Shown: piece by piece, positions 1 through 6,981 of the stretch
Layout of the letters: every line of letters begins with the position of its first letter
How positions within the stretch are numbered: position 1 is the stretch's first letter
DNA from: GWF2-43-63 sp964559205
Lineage (GTDB): Bacteria; Bacteroidota; Bacteroidia; Bacteroidales; DTU049
NCBI GenBank assembly: GCA_964559205.1
Contig: CAZLHV010000060.1
Location: forward strand, 1-15,612
Length of the DNA stretch: 15,612 bases
Direction of reading: 5' to 3'
The notes under the pieces: model-generated
Databases searched by the model: none
Told to the model about the DNA's origin: nothing
The model's input: the letters and a program-made list of their open reading frames with translations, nothing else
Program-made: the position numbers and the translations under genes

Positions 1-694
1 TCTCATTTGGAGAATTCCGGGTTTTTCCAAAACCATATACCTGACTTTCGACGACGGACCCATTCCGGAACTCACGCCGTTTATTCTTGAAACGCTAAAC
101 AGATATAACGCCAAAGCTACATTCTTTTGTGTCGGAGATAATGTGAGGAAGTATCCTCAGCTTTTCGAGCGCATTATTGACGATGGCCACTCAACGGGCA
201 ATCACACTTTTAATCATTTCGACGGCTGGAAAAAAACCGCTTCGGAATATGAACACAACGTCAATAAAGCTGCAGAACTTACCGAAAGCAATCTTTTCAG
301 ACCTCCCTACGGCAGAATAACCCCATGGCAGATAGCCCGGCTTAAAAATCACTACTACATTGTACTCTGGACTGTGTTAAGCGGTGATTATGATGCCAAT
401 ACCACACCGGCACGATGCCTGCGAAACGTGATCCGATTTACCCGACGAGGTTCGATCGTTGTTTTTCACGACAACCTGAAGGCGATCCCGCGACTAAAAT
501 ACACGCTGCCACGCTTTCTCGAACACTTCACCCAGCTTGGCTTCCAGTTTGCGCCTCTCACTCCCGACGTGCTAGACAAAGCTCTTAAGCACAACTGGAT
601 CAACGCTTCCGGTTCCTTCGTCAATAAAATGGTCAATCAACTTCACCTGCCTTTTCTTTATCAGCGGCAAGACCAAAACAGACTTTCAGGCTGA
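1..694 (+). CDS. Polysaccharide deacetylase (NodB-type), 5' end outside window
   Basis: The frame is open from base 2, so this is the C-terminal 230 residues of a gene that begins upstream; the ATG at 143 is internal and starting there would cut off the first catalytic motif. The visible part has the NodB motifs of carbohydrate esterase family 4. TFDDGP is at 44-61 (catalytic base and metal-binding Asp). HSTGNH is at 188-205 (the two metal-binding His). RPPYG is at about 299-313. The family removes N-acetyl (or other acyl) groups from peptidoglycan, chitin or other polysaccharides, usually at the cell envelope. The substrate cannot be told from the motifs, and a signal peptide or anchor, if any, lies outside the window. 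The gap to deoC is 28 bp, so the two may be co-transcribed, though no functional link is evident. Confidence 0.88.
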   Translation, partial: LIWRIPGFSKTIYLTFDDGPIPELTPFILETLNRYNAKATFFCVGDNVRKYPQLFERIIDDGHSTGNHTFNHFDGWKKTASEYEHNVNKAAELTESNLFRPPYGRITPWQIARLKNHYYIVLWTVLSGDYDANTTPARCLRNVIRFTRRGSIVVFHDNLKAIPRLKYTLPRFLEHFTQLGFQFAPLTPDVLDKALKHNWINASGSFVNKMVNQLHLPFLYQRQDQNRLSG

Positions 695-722
695 TTCAAC
701 CACGCATTAAACCGCATTCACC

Positions 723-1556
723 ATGAAACTCTTCACCACCGATTCAGTTAAGCAGAGCGTAAGTCAGATTCTGGCTGAAACTCACATCGATTCTCTTGAG
801 GCCTACCGGCAAATCATTTCTTTAATTGATCTAACCACACTTGAAGGAAACGATCATGAATTAAAAGTGAAACAGCTTTGCGAAAAAGCATGGTCGGTTG
901 CTGATTCAAGCCTACAGATTCCGCAGGTAGCTGCTGTTTGTGTTTATCCGGTTTTTGTAAAAACCGCCTCCGAAGCATTGAAAGGGAAAAACATCCATGT
1001 GGCCTCTGTCGCCGGCGCATTCCCTTCAGGACAAAGCCCGCTCAATCTCCGTCTCGATGAAGTAAGCTATGCTGTGGAACAGGGGGCAGATGAAATTGAC
1101 ATGGTGATTTCGCGTGGCCGATTTCTCCAGGGAGATCGTTACTTTTTAAGCGAAGAGGTCAGCCGTCATAAGGAAGCGTGCGGAGATGCCCATCTCAAAG
1201 TCATCCTTGAAACCGGAGAACTCAATGATCTTGACCTGGTATACGAAGCCTCGATGCTATCGATGGAAGCCGGTGCTGATTTCATTAAAACTTCTACCGG
1301 AAAGATTCAGCCGGCTGCCACAACCGAAGCCGCTTTTGTGATGTTGACCGCCATCAGGGAGTATTTTCAGAAAACCGGAAAACGAATCGGTTTTAAGCCT
1401 GCGGGTGGCATCAGCGAGCCTGAAACTGCTATTCAATATGTCAAACTCGTGCAAAGCATTGCTGGAAACGATTGGCTCAATCCTTCCCTTTTCAGAATCG
1501 GAGCCAGCAGGTTATTGCAGAACCTGATCGACCATCTGAGATCAGTGAAATATTGA
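723..1556 (+). CDS. deoC: Deoxyribose-phosphate aldolase DeoC
   Basis: 277 residues. DeoC (EC 4.1.2.4) cleaves 2-deoxy-D-ribose 5-phosphate to glyceraldehyde 3-phosphate and acetaldehyde in cytoplasmic deoxynucleoside catabolism. Family motifs appear in the expected order. VCVYP is at residues 72-76. A glycine/serine-rich segment at 94-105 ends in GAFPSGQ. EIDMV is at 124-128, with the catalytic-network Asp125. HLKVILETGEL is at 157-167. FIKTSTGK is at 187-194, where Lys189 is the Schiff-base lysine. GFKPAGGI is at 223-230, where Lys225 is the second active-site lysine. It is somewhat longer than compact bacterial DeoC proteins because of about 35 extra N-terminal residues; such longer forms are known. 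The ATG at 723 is the first start in frame. No other nucleoside-catabolism gene is adjacent. The catalytic set is complete, so it is probably active. Confidence 0.95.
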   Translation: MKLFTTDSVKQSVSQILAETHIDSLEAYRQIISLIDLTTLEGNDHELKVKQLCEKAWSVADSSLQIPQVAAVCVYPVFVKTASEALKGKNIHVASVAGAFPSGQSPLNLRLDEVSYAVEQGADEIDMVISRGRFLQGDRYFLSEEVSRHKEACGDAHLKVILETGELNDLDLVYEASMLSMEAGADFIKTSTGKIQPAATTEAAFVMLTAIREYFQKTGKRIGFKPAGGISEPETAIQYVKLVQSIAGNDWLNPSLFRIGASRLLQNLIDHLRSVKY

Positions 1557-1565
1557 TTTACGTAT

Positions 1566-1598
1566 TTTGGCTTTTCGACAACACTTATTTTACCTTTG
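1566..1598 (+). promoter_or_regulatory. Bacteroidota-type promoter upstream of the outer-membrane protein gene
   Basis: TTTG at 1566-1569 and TACCTTTG at 1591-1598 are 21 bp apart, matching the Bacteroidota primary-sigma pattern TTTG, about 19-21 bp, TAnnTTTG. Transcription would begin near 1604, leaving a leader of about 70 bases before the ATG at 1677. The element lies just after the deoC stop, so the downstream gene probably has its own promoter. Confidence 0.6.
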
Positions 1599-1652
1599 TC
1601 TAATATTTTTGGTGCCATTACATCAACAACAATTTGCTTAATGGCATTCTGT

Positions 1653-1660
1653 TACTTTTG
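1653..1660 (+). promoter_or_regulatory. Possible second -7 element close to the outer-membrane protein start
   Basis: TACTTTTG fits TAnnTTTG and lies 16 bp before the ATG at 1677, which would give a very short leader. The nearest upstream TTTG (1633-1636) is only 16 bp away, less than usual. It is weaker than the element at 1591-1598, but together they also support starting the gene at 1677 rather than at the in-frame ATG at 1596. Confidence 0.3.
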
Positions 1661-1676
1661 TATTAAATCATCGCTA

Positions 1677-2912
1677 ATGAAAAACATCATTGCTCAGGCC
1701 GCGCTCATGATTCTTTTGCTTTCAATTGGAGTAAAGCCCGCAGAAGCGCAAACCGAAAACAAGCTGCGGGTTTATATTGATTGCAGTTTCTGCGACCAGA
1801 ATCATATCAGGGAGCAGATTACTTTTGTTGATTATGTTCGCGACAGAGCCGAAGCACAGGTACAGGTTGTCATGGCAACCCAGACCACCGGGTCTGATGG
1901 CACCCGATATATCCTCATGTTTTACGGATTACAGGAGTATGACGGACGAAATGACACCCTTAGTTTTACTGTACCTTCAGATGCGACAGACGATCTGATT
2001 CGCGATCAGTATGTCAGGACCATTAAACTTGGGATTATTCCTTATATTTACAAGAGCAGCCTGGCAGGAATGATCGACATAAGCTACAGCGACCCGGGAG
2101 CCATAATTATTCCTGAGGACAAATGGAACAACTGGGTGTTTAGCCTTAGCGGGAATGCTTATCTAAACGGACAAAAATCGTATTCCTCAGCCTATATTTA
2201 TACCGATTTCAGTGTACAGAAAGTGATGCCTGAATGGAAAACTTCTTTCTCGATGAGTAGCAGCTACAATGAGTCTGAATATACCCTTGAGGATTATTAC
2301 TACAAATCTGTAAACCGGGGCTACTACGGATACTATGAGTTTGTAAGCAGCATTAGCAATCACTGGTCATGGGGAATTTTCAGCGGCGCGAACCATTCAA
2401 CCTATGGCAATACCGCCATCTCGGTTAATCTTACCCCTGGAATTGAATTTGATGTATTTCCATACGAAGAGGCATCTACACGGCAGATTCGCATTGCATA
2501 TATGATTGGTGGAGACTATAATCGCTATTTAGACACCACCATTTATAACAAAACGAAAGAAATGCTTTACATGAATTCATTATCGGTTTCGGCAAAGGCC
2601 ATACAGAAATGGGGTAGTTTAAGCGGTTCGGTGAGTGCCGATGCTTACCTTCATGATCTGAGTAAAAACAGCATCGATTTTTCGCTCAGCACATCATTGC
2701 GTTTGTTTAAGGGTCTTGAGCTAAATGTATCGGGCTATTACGGGATGATTCACAACCAGCTTTCGCTGCCCAAAGGTGACGTTTCACAAGAAGAACTTTT
2801 GCTGCAACAACGCCAGATCGAAACACAATATACTTATTGGGCAAGCATAGGACTGTCATACACCTTCGGATCAATATTCAACACGGTGGTCAATCCCCGA
2901 TTCGGCTACTGA
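1677..2912 (+). CDS. Uncharacterised outer-membrane beta-barrel protein with N-terminal CxxC domain
   Basis: 411 residues. The ATG at 1677 was chosen because it begins a clear signal peptide (lysine, hydrophobic core ALMILLLSIG, cleavage near AEAQ); the in-frame ATG at 1596 falls inside the TACCTTTG promoter element. After the signal peptide comes a compact domain of about 110 residues containing VYIDCSFCDQNHIREQI, then VDYVRDRAEAQVQV and TGSDGTRY. I recognise this pattern from memory as a widespread but unnamed family in Bacteroidota and related phyla. The remaining 280 or so residues are rich in alternating aromatic and polar stretches (GYYGYYEF, SLSGSVSADAYLH) and end in aromatic Tyr, as expected for a beta-barrel in the outer membrane. 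The sequence gives no substrate or enzymatic role. The two mature-domain cysteines (CSFC) could form a disulfide or bind a metal; that is inference. Confidence 0.75.
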   Translation: MKNIIAQAALMILLLSIGVKPAEAQTENKLRVYIDCSFCDQNHIREQITFVDYVRDRAEAQVQVVMATQTTGSDGTRYILMFYGLQEYDGRNDTLSFTVPSDATDDLIRDQYVRTIKLGIIPYIYKSSLAGMIDISYSDPGAIIIPEDKWNNWVFSLSGNAYLNGQKSYSSAYIYTDFSVQKVMPEWKTSFSMSSSYNESEYTLEDYYYKSVNRGYYGYYEFVSSISNHWSWGIFSGANHSTYGNTAISVNLTPGIEFDVFPYEEASTRQIRIAYMIGGDYNRYLDTTIYNKTKEMLYMNSLSVSAKAIQKWGSLSGSVSADAYLHDLSKNSIDFSLSTSLRLFKGLELNVSGYYGMIHNQLSLPKGDVSQEELLLQQRQIETQYTYWASIGLSYTFGSIFNTVVNPRFGY

Positions 2913-2942
2913 TAACCCATCGGCAATCATTCTCGTTTTGTC

Positions 2943-4064
2943 ATGTCTACCCTTGTTGAATCCACGGCAAGCTATGATCTTCGGATGAACTGTCCGCCAA
3001 ACTGTCCGGGCTGCCATTTTGCGAGCAGAGGATATGCCGACATAGTGGATGTGAAAATCAAACAACTGCTCAGATTATATCCCTCACTGAACAAAGTTTT
3101 CGAAGGTGCCACCTTGCCAGAAGACGACATGCGAATCGGATATCGGAACCGGATTATGCTTCACGCGAAGTATGATCAAAAAAGATGGAATTTTGGGCTG
3201 ATCAACCGCCGGATGGATTTCTTTGCATTGAACGATTGTCCCATTCAACACCCGGTGATCAACCACATGCTCAATAAATTAAGAAACCTGCCTGAACCTG
3301 AACAATTTCCACTTGTGTTTGTCATTCAAACCCTTCGACAGCTCATTCTGGTCCTGAAGACAAAAGAAATTCCCAACGAAGATGTTTTAAGAAAGCTTGA
3401 GGCAATTGCAGCTGAAGGAAATCTTGAGGGACTACACCTGCATCTGAATCCTTCTGCGGGGAAGAAGGTGATTCTGAAAAGTGTACTTCATACAGTTTAT
3501 GGCAACAGGTTGTCTACTGACGAGGATGGATGGGCATATTCGGCTCTCAGCTTCAGGCAACTGAACCTGCCCCTGTACTTGAAAAGTATTAACTGTGCCG
3601 GTGATATCCTGAAAAGCCACCAAGTAAAAACTGTTGTCGATCTGTTTTCAGGCATTGGTCTGTCAATGCGTCACTGGTTGGAAAGTGGAATGGAAGTTTG
3701 TGGAACAGAAATCAGCCATGACGCAGTGGAGTGTAGTTTAATCAATGCCCCAGGAGCTGTGGTATTTGCAGGAAAGTGTCACCAGCGAATGGTACAGATA
3801 AAGGAATGGCTTAAAATAAGGCAAAACAACCCGACAGGTTATTACGTCAATCCCCCACGCAGTGGATTGGGTGAATTGCTTTGTCAACTGATGGCAGAAA
3901 CCGGACCCGAGACAATTGTTTATCTGAGTTGCAATGCCCGCTCGCTTAGCGAAGACCTGCAAAGGCTTGAAGGGCTAGGGTATCGGGCCACCATGGCGCA
4001 TTTGTATGATTTTTTTCCTTACACATGGCACACTGAGTGTCTTGCAGCATTTAGAAAATGCTGA
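2943..4064 (+). CDS. TrmA/RumA-family RNA (uracil-5-)-methyltransferase, TRAM-less
   Basis: 373 residues, cytoplasmic. The family methylates C5 of uridine in rRNA or tRNA with S-adenosylmethionine. The N-terminus carries cysteines Cys17, Cys21 and Cys24 (CPPNCPGC) and a fourth, Cys99 (NDCP), matching the four ligands of the RumA/RlmD [4Fe-4S] cluster. YRNRIMLHA at 67-75 is the usual motif of the central RNA-binding region. The SAM fold begins at VVDLFSGIGLS (231-241) with GTEIS at 254-258. NPPRSGL is at 303-309, the nucleophile motif YLSCN puts Cys330 in place, and the C-terminal TWHTE (361-365) holds the general-base Glu365. The N-terminal TRAM domain of E. coli RumA is missing. The target base (23S U1939, U747 or a tRNA position) cannot be assigned. 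It begins 30 bp after the previous gene. Confidence 0.9.
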   Translation: MSTLVESTASYDLRMNCPPNCPGCHFASRGYADIVDVKIKQLLRLYPSLNKVFEGATLPEDDMRIGYRNRIMLHAKYDQKRWNFGLINRRMDFFALNDCPIQHPVINHMLNKLRNLPEPEQFPLVFVIQTLRQLILVLKTKEIPNEDVLRKLEAIAAEGNLEGLHLHLNPSAGKKVILKSVLHTVYGNRLSTDEDGWAYSALSFRQLNLPLYLKSINCAGDILKSHQVKTVVDLFSGIGLSMRHWLESGMEVCGTEISHDAVECSLINAPGAVVFAGKCHQRMVQIKEWLKIRQNNPTGYYVNPPRSGLGELLCQLMAETGPETIVYLSCNARSLSEDLQRLEGLGYRATMAHLYDFFPYTWHTECLAAFRKC

Positions 4065-4089
4065 TTCACCACTTGCGGGGAATAAGTTT

Positions 4090-4097
4090 TACCTTTG
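4090..4097 (+). promoter_or_regulatory. Bacteroidota -7 element upstream of aspartate kinase
   Basis: TACCTTTG is a full match to TAnnTTTG in the 61-bp gap between the methyltransferase stop and the aspartate kinase ATG at 4126. It would place transcription start near 4103 with a leader of about 23 bases. No good TTTG is visible about 20 bp upstream. It argues against the longer in-frame start at 4006, which overlaps the preceding gene. Confidence 0.5.
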
Positions 4098-4125
4098 CGG
4101 AATCAAAAAAAATGGTATTTCAGGT

Positions 4126-5397
4126 ATGCTAAAAGTTTTCAAATTCGGGGGAGCCTCAGTGAAAGATGCTGATGCTGTTCGCAATGTGGCATCGATATTA
4201 AGGAATTACTCTGACGATCAGTTGCTGATCGTTCTCTCAGCCATGGGAAAGACCACAAATGCCTTAGAGAGAGTTCACCAGGCCTATACTTCGGGACAGA
4301 AAAGTGATGCTGAAAAACGTGTGGTTGAATCACAGACATATCATCATGAGATAATGGTTTCGCTTTTTTCGCCGGAAGACGATGTACACAAGCTTGTATC
4401 GGAAATTTTCACCCAGCTTAGGTCGGAGCTTGAATGTTCGCCCGAGGCATCGTTTGACCAAAGCTACGACCGAATCGTGTCGTATGGCGAGCGTATTGCC
4501 ACAACGATTCTGTCAGGCTATCTTAAAAACGATGGCTTCAGGATCAGGCATATTGCTGCAGGCGATTACATTGTGACAGATAACACTTATCGCGATGCTT
4601 ACGTAAACTGGGAAGAAACGAGCCAAAAAATCACAGAAGCAGGAAAGACGTGGTTTGAAAAACCTGAAATAATCATCACACAAGGCTTTATTGGCACTTC
4701 GGCAGAAGGCGCTCCTATCACCCTTGGCCGCGAAGGTTCTGACTTTTCCGCATCCATTTTTGCCCACGCACTCAACGCAACAGAAGTCATCATCTGGAAA
4801 GATGTTCCTGGCATTATGAATGCAGACCCTAAGCTCATTCCCGATGCAGTTGCGCTTCCACACATTTCGTACCGAGAAGCAGTTGAGTTGGCCTATTACG
4901 GAGCAACTGTTATCCATCCAAAAACCATTAAACCACTAGAAAACAAAAATATACCCCTGAGGGTAAAATCGTTCGTTCATCCCGAAGGAGAAGGTTCGCT
5001 GATTAATAAGGCTGGCACTGATGACCGCAAAGTTCCTTCATATATTTTTAAATTCAATCAAGTGCTGCTTAGCATTCTTCCACGTGATTTTTCATTTATC
5101 AACGAAAAAAACATCAGCGAGATATTCAGCATGTTCTCAAGGAACAATATCAAAGTGAGGTTAATGCAAAACAGTGCAGTCAGTTTTTCGGTATGTTTCG
5201 ATTACGATCCTGCAAGGCTTGGCATATTGATTCAGGACCTGAGCCAGCATTTTGCAGTCCGCTACAACGAAAGGGTTGACCTGATCACCATCAGGAATTA
5301 CCAACATGATTCGGCAGAGGCGCTCTGTGCAAACAGAAAAATCCTGCTCGAGCAAAAATCGAGGTCGACATGGCAGCTGATTCTCAACAAGGTTTAA
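4126..5397 (+). CDS. Aspartate kinase, monofunctional
   Basis: 423 residues. Aspartokinase (EC 2.7.2.4) phosphorylates aspartate, the first step to lysine/diaminopimelate, threonine and methionine. The start at 4126 gives the standard N-terminus with KFGGAS at residues 6-11; the longer frame from 4006 would add 40 residues unlike the family and overlap the previous gene. Other motifs are SYGER at 119-123, TQGFIG at 185-190, TLGREGSDFSA at 199-209, WKDVPGIMNADP at 224-235 and the GATVIHPK loop at 259-266. Residues from about 305 form the ACT-domain regulatory part, which ends without a homoserine dehydrogenase domain. Bifunctional ThrA-type enzymes are common in this phylum, so this is probably the separate lysine-branch isoform, but which amino acid inhibits it cannot be read here. 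It is followed after 53 bp by the HAD phosphatase gene. Confidence 0.93.
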   Translation: MLKVFKFGGASVKDADAVRNVASILRNYSDDQLLIVLSAMGKTTNALERVHQAYTSGQKSDAEKRVVESQTYHHEIMVSLFSPEDDVHKLVSEIFTQLRSELECSPEASFDQSYDRIVSYGERIATTILSGYLKNDGFRIRHIAAGDYIVTDNTYRDAYVNWEETSQKITEAGKTWFEKPEIIITQGFIGTSAEGAPITLGREGSDFSASIFAHALNATEVIIWKDVPGIMNADPKLIPDAVALPHISYREAVELAYYGATVIHPKTIKPLENKNIPLRVKSFVHPEGEGSLINKAGTDDRKVPSYIFKFNQVLLSILPRDFSFINEKNISEIFSMFSRNNIKVRLMQNSAVSFSVCFDYDPARLGILIQDLSQHFAVRYNERVDLITIRNYQHDSAEALCANRKILLEQKSRSTWQLILNKV

Positions 5398-5418
5398 GCA
5401 TCATTGAAGGAAATTTTG

Positions 5419-5426
5419 TACTTTAG
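5419..5426 (+). promoter_or_regulatory. Weak promoter-like element before the HAD gene
   Basis: TACTTTAG differs from TAnnTTTG at one position and lies 24 bp before the ATG at 5451. No convincing upstream TTTG is seen at the right distance. It may drive the HAD-ZIP pair independently of aspartate kinase, or the three may be read together. Confidence 0.2.
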
Positions 5427-5450
5427 TGCAATCATTAAACTGAGCGTTAT

Positions 5451-6161
5451 ATGAAACCCGAATTGATTCAACAGTTATTTGAAGAAAATGGAGGACAGTT
5501 TTTGACCCCGGCCTTAAAAATTGCAAAAAAACTTGAGAACATTCACGGATTTCTTTTCGATTGGGACGGAGTGTTCAACAGCGGGAAAAAAGGCGCTGAT
5601 TTTCCAAGCACATATAGCGAGGCTGACAGCATGGGAATTAATCTGCTTCGATTCAGCTATTGGTTGAGATATAAAAAAATCCCATTCACCGGGATTGTAA
5701 CCAATCAAATCAGCGAATCGGCCTTTCAGCTTGCAAAACGAGAGCACTACAATGCGGTTTATCATTCATTCAAATACAAAAAGGAAGCATTGACCCACAT
5801 GAATGAATCACTTGGCATCAGACCTTCGCAGGTTGCTTTTGTGATGGACGATGTGCTCGATCTGAGTGCTGCAGAACTTGCAGGACTTAGTTTTCTGGTG
5901 GGAAGAAAATCCAGCCCATTATTTATGCAGTACATTCGCGAGAAAGATCTGGTCGACTATATATCATTCCAGCGGGGTGATCTGAATGCGGTGCGCGAGC
6001 TTTGCGAATTGATCATGGGACTTACAGGTGTTTACGAGGACACCATTGAACAACGAGTTAGCTACACCGAAGAATATCAGCAGTTTATTGAGGAGCGCGA
6101 CGAGATTGAATCGAAGTTTTATCATAAAGTCGATCGCAAAATCATCGAAACAGTCATCTGA
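5451..6161 (+). CDS. KdsC-like HAD-superfamily phosphatase with C-terminal extension
   Basis: 236 residues. HAD motif I is DWDG (37-40, nucleophile Asp37 and acid/base Asp39). Motif II is around VTNQ (83-86), a lysine-rich segment lies at 108-111, and motif IV is VMDDVLDL (131-138). The pattern resembles KdsC/YrbI, which hydrolyses KDO-8-phosphate: DWDGVFNSG near the start, AGLSFLVG (144-151), DYIS (169-172) and GDLNAVRELCELIM (176-189), close to the family's usual C-terminal signature. KdsC proteins are typically 170-190 residues. This one has about 30 extra residues before motif I and about 45 charged, probably helical residues after 190. Because of these differences and the absence of KDO/LPS genes nearby, the substrate is not assigned. 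Its stop overlaps the start of the ZIP transporter by one base (TGATG), so the two are probably translationally coupled. Confidence 0.72.
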   Translation: MKPELIQQLFEENGGQFLTPALKIAKKLENIHGFLFDWDGVFNSGKKGADFPSTYSEADSMGINLLRFSYWLRYKKIPFTGIVTNQISESAFQLAKREHYNAVYHSFKYKKEALTHMNESLGIRPSQVAFVMDDVLDLSAAELAGLSFLVGRKSSPLFMQYIREKDLVDYISFQRGDLNAVRELCELIMGLTGVYEDTIEQRVSYTEEYQQFIEERDEIESKFYHKVDRKIIETVI

Positions 6162-6979
6162 TGAACCTGACAGAATGGTTTGAATCCATCGATCATGTGA
6201 GTCAGGCTGCTTTAGCAACAACCTTTACATGGTTCATGACGGCACTTGGTGCCGCCACAGTGTTTCTGTTCAGAGAGATCAATCGCCGTATACTCGATCT
6301 TATGCTTGGAGTTGCGGCAGGAGTGATGATTGCTGCCAGTTTCTGGAGCCTGCTCAGTCCAGCCATTGAAATGGAGGAGGCCCGGGGAGGCATTGGATGG
6401 ATTCCTGCGGTGATTGGGTTTTTGGCCGGGGCCGCATTTCTGCGTATTGCCGACAGATTGCTTCCTCATTTGCACAATGGCATGAAAAAGACCGATGCAG
6501 AAGGCCTTCCTGTGAAATGGAACCGTAATACTTTGCTTATTCTTGCCGTTACACTACACAACATTCCCGAAGGTCTTGCTGTAGGAATTGTTTTTGGCTC
6601 GTTGGCTTCAGGTGTCGAAGGAACGACCCTGGCCGGAGCTGTGGCACTGACCATTGGTATGGGTTTGCAGAATTTTCCTGAAGGAGCAGCCGTGTCGTTG
6701 CCCATGTTCCGCGATGGCCGATCTCGGATGCGGTCGTTCATGGCCGGTCAGTTTTCGGGCATGGTTGAGTTGTTTGGAGGCGTGGCAGGTGCGCTTGCCG
6801 TTATGCACATGACCACCATGCTCCCCTATGCGTTGGCTTTTGCAGCAGGAGCAATGATTTATGTGGTTGTTGAAGAGCTTATTCCTGAATCACAGCGCGG
6901 TGAACATAATGATCTGGCCACCACAGGCACCATGGCAGGATTCGCACTGATGATGTTTCTGGATGTAGCCATCGGATAA
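6161..6979 (+). CDS. ZIP-family (GufA-like) metal transporter
   Basis: 272 residues, inner membrane. ZIP proteins move Zn2+ or other divalent metals into the cytoplasm. About eight hydrophobic segments can be read, including residues 24-37, 47-66, 80-96, 124-148, 155-180, 196-215, 221-239 and 256-271. The metal-binding signature of TM4 is HNIPEG at 133-138, and the TM5 counterpart is NFPEG at 171-175. A further acidic pair is in VVEELIPE (236-243). The loop between TM3 and TM4 (about 98-122) has only two histidines, so it is not the long His-rich loop of some ZIPs. The start overlaps the HAD stop (TGATG). The stop is 2 bp from the stop of the opposing lactamase gene, leaving no room for a terminator between them. 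Metal preference (Zn, Fe, Mn) is not readable. Confidence 0.88.
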   Translation: MNLTEWFESIDHVSQAALATTFTWFMTALGAATVFLFREINRRILDLMLGVAAGVMIAASFWSLLSPAIEMEEARGGIGWIPAVIGFLAGAAFLRIADRLLPHLHNGMKKTDAEGLPVKWNRNTLLILAVTLHNIPEGLAVGIVFGSLASGVEGTTLAGAVALTIGMGLQNFPEGAAVSLPMFRDGRSRMRSFMAGQFSGMVELFGGVAGALAVMHMTTMLPYALAFAAGAMIYVVVEELIPESQRGEHNDLATTGTMAGFALMMFLDVAIG

Positions 6980-6981
6980 AA

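Noticed and set aside
143..694. A complete 183-residue deacetylase starting at ATG 143
   Set aside because: The frame is open back to base 2 and the essential TFDDGP motif lies upstream of 143, so the gene is simply cut by the window edge.
4006..4125. N-terminal extension of aspartate kinase
   Set aside because: It overlaps the methyltransferase end, contains the TACCTTTG promoter element, and is unlike the family, whose proteins begin just before KFGG.
4513..4917. 134-codon minus-strand frame inside aspartate kinase
   Set aside because: It is antisense to a well-conserved enzyme and has no recognisable domain or promoter.
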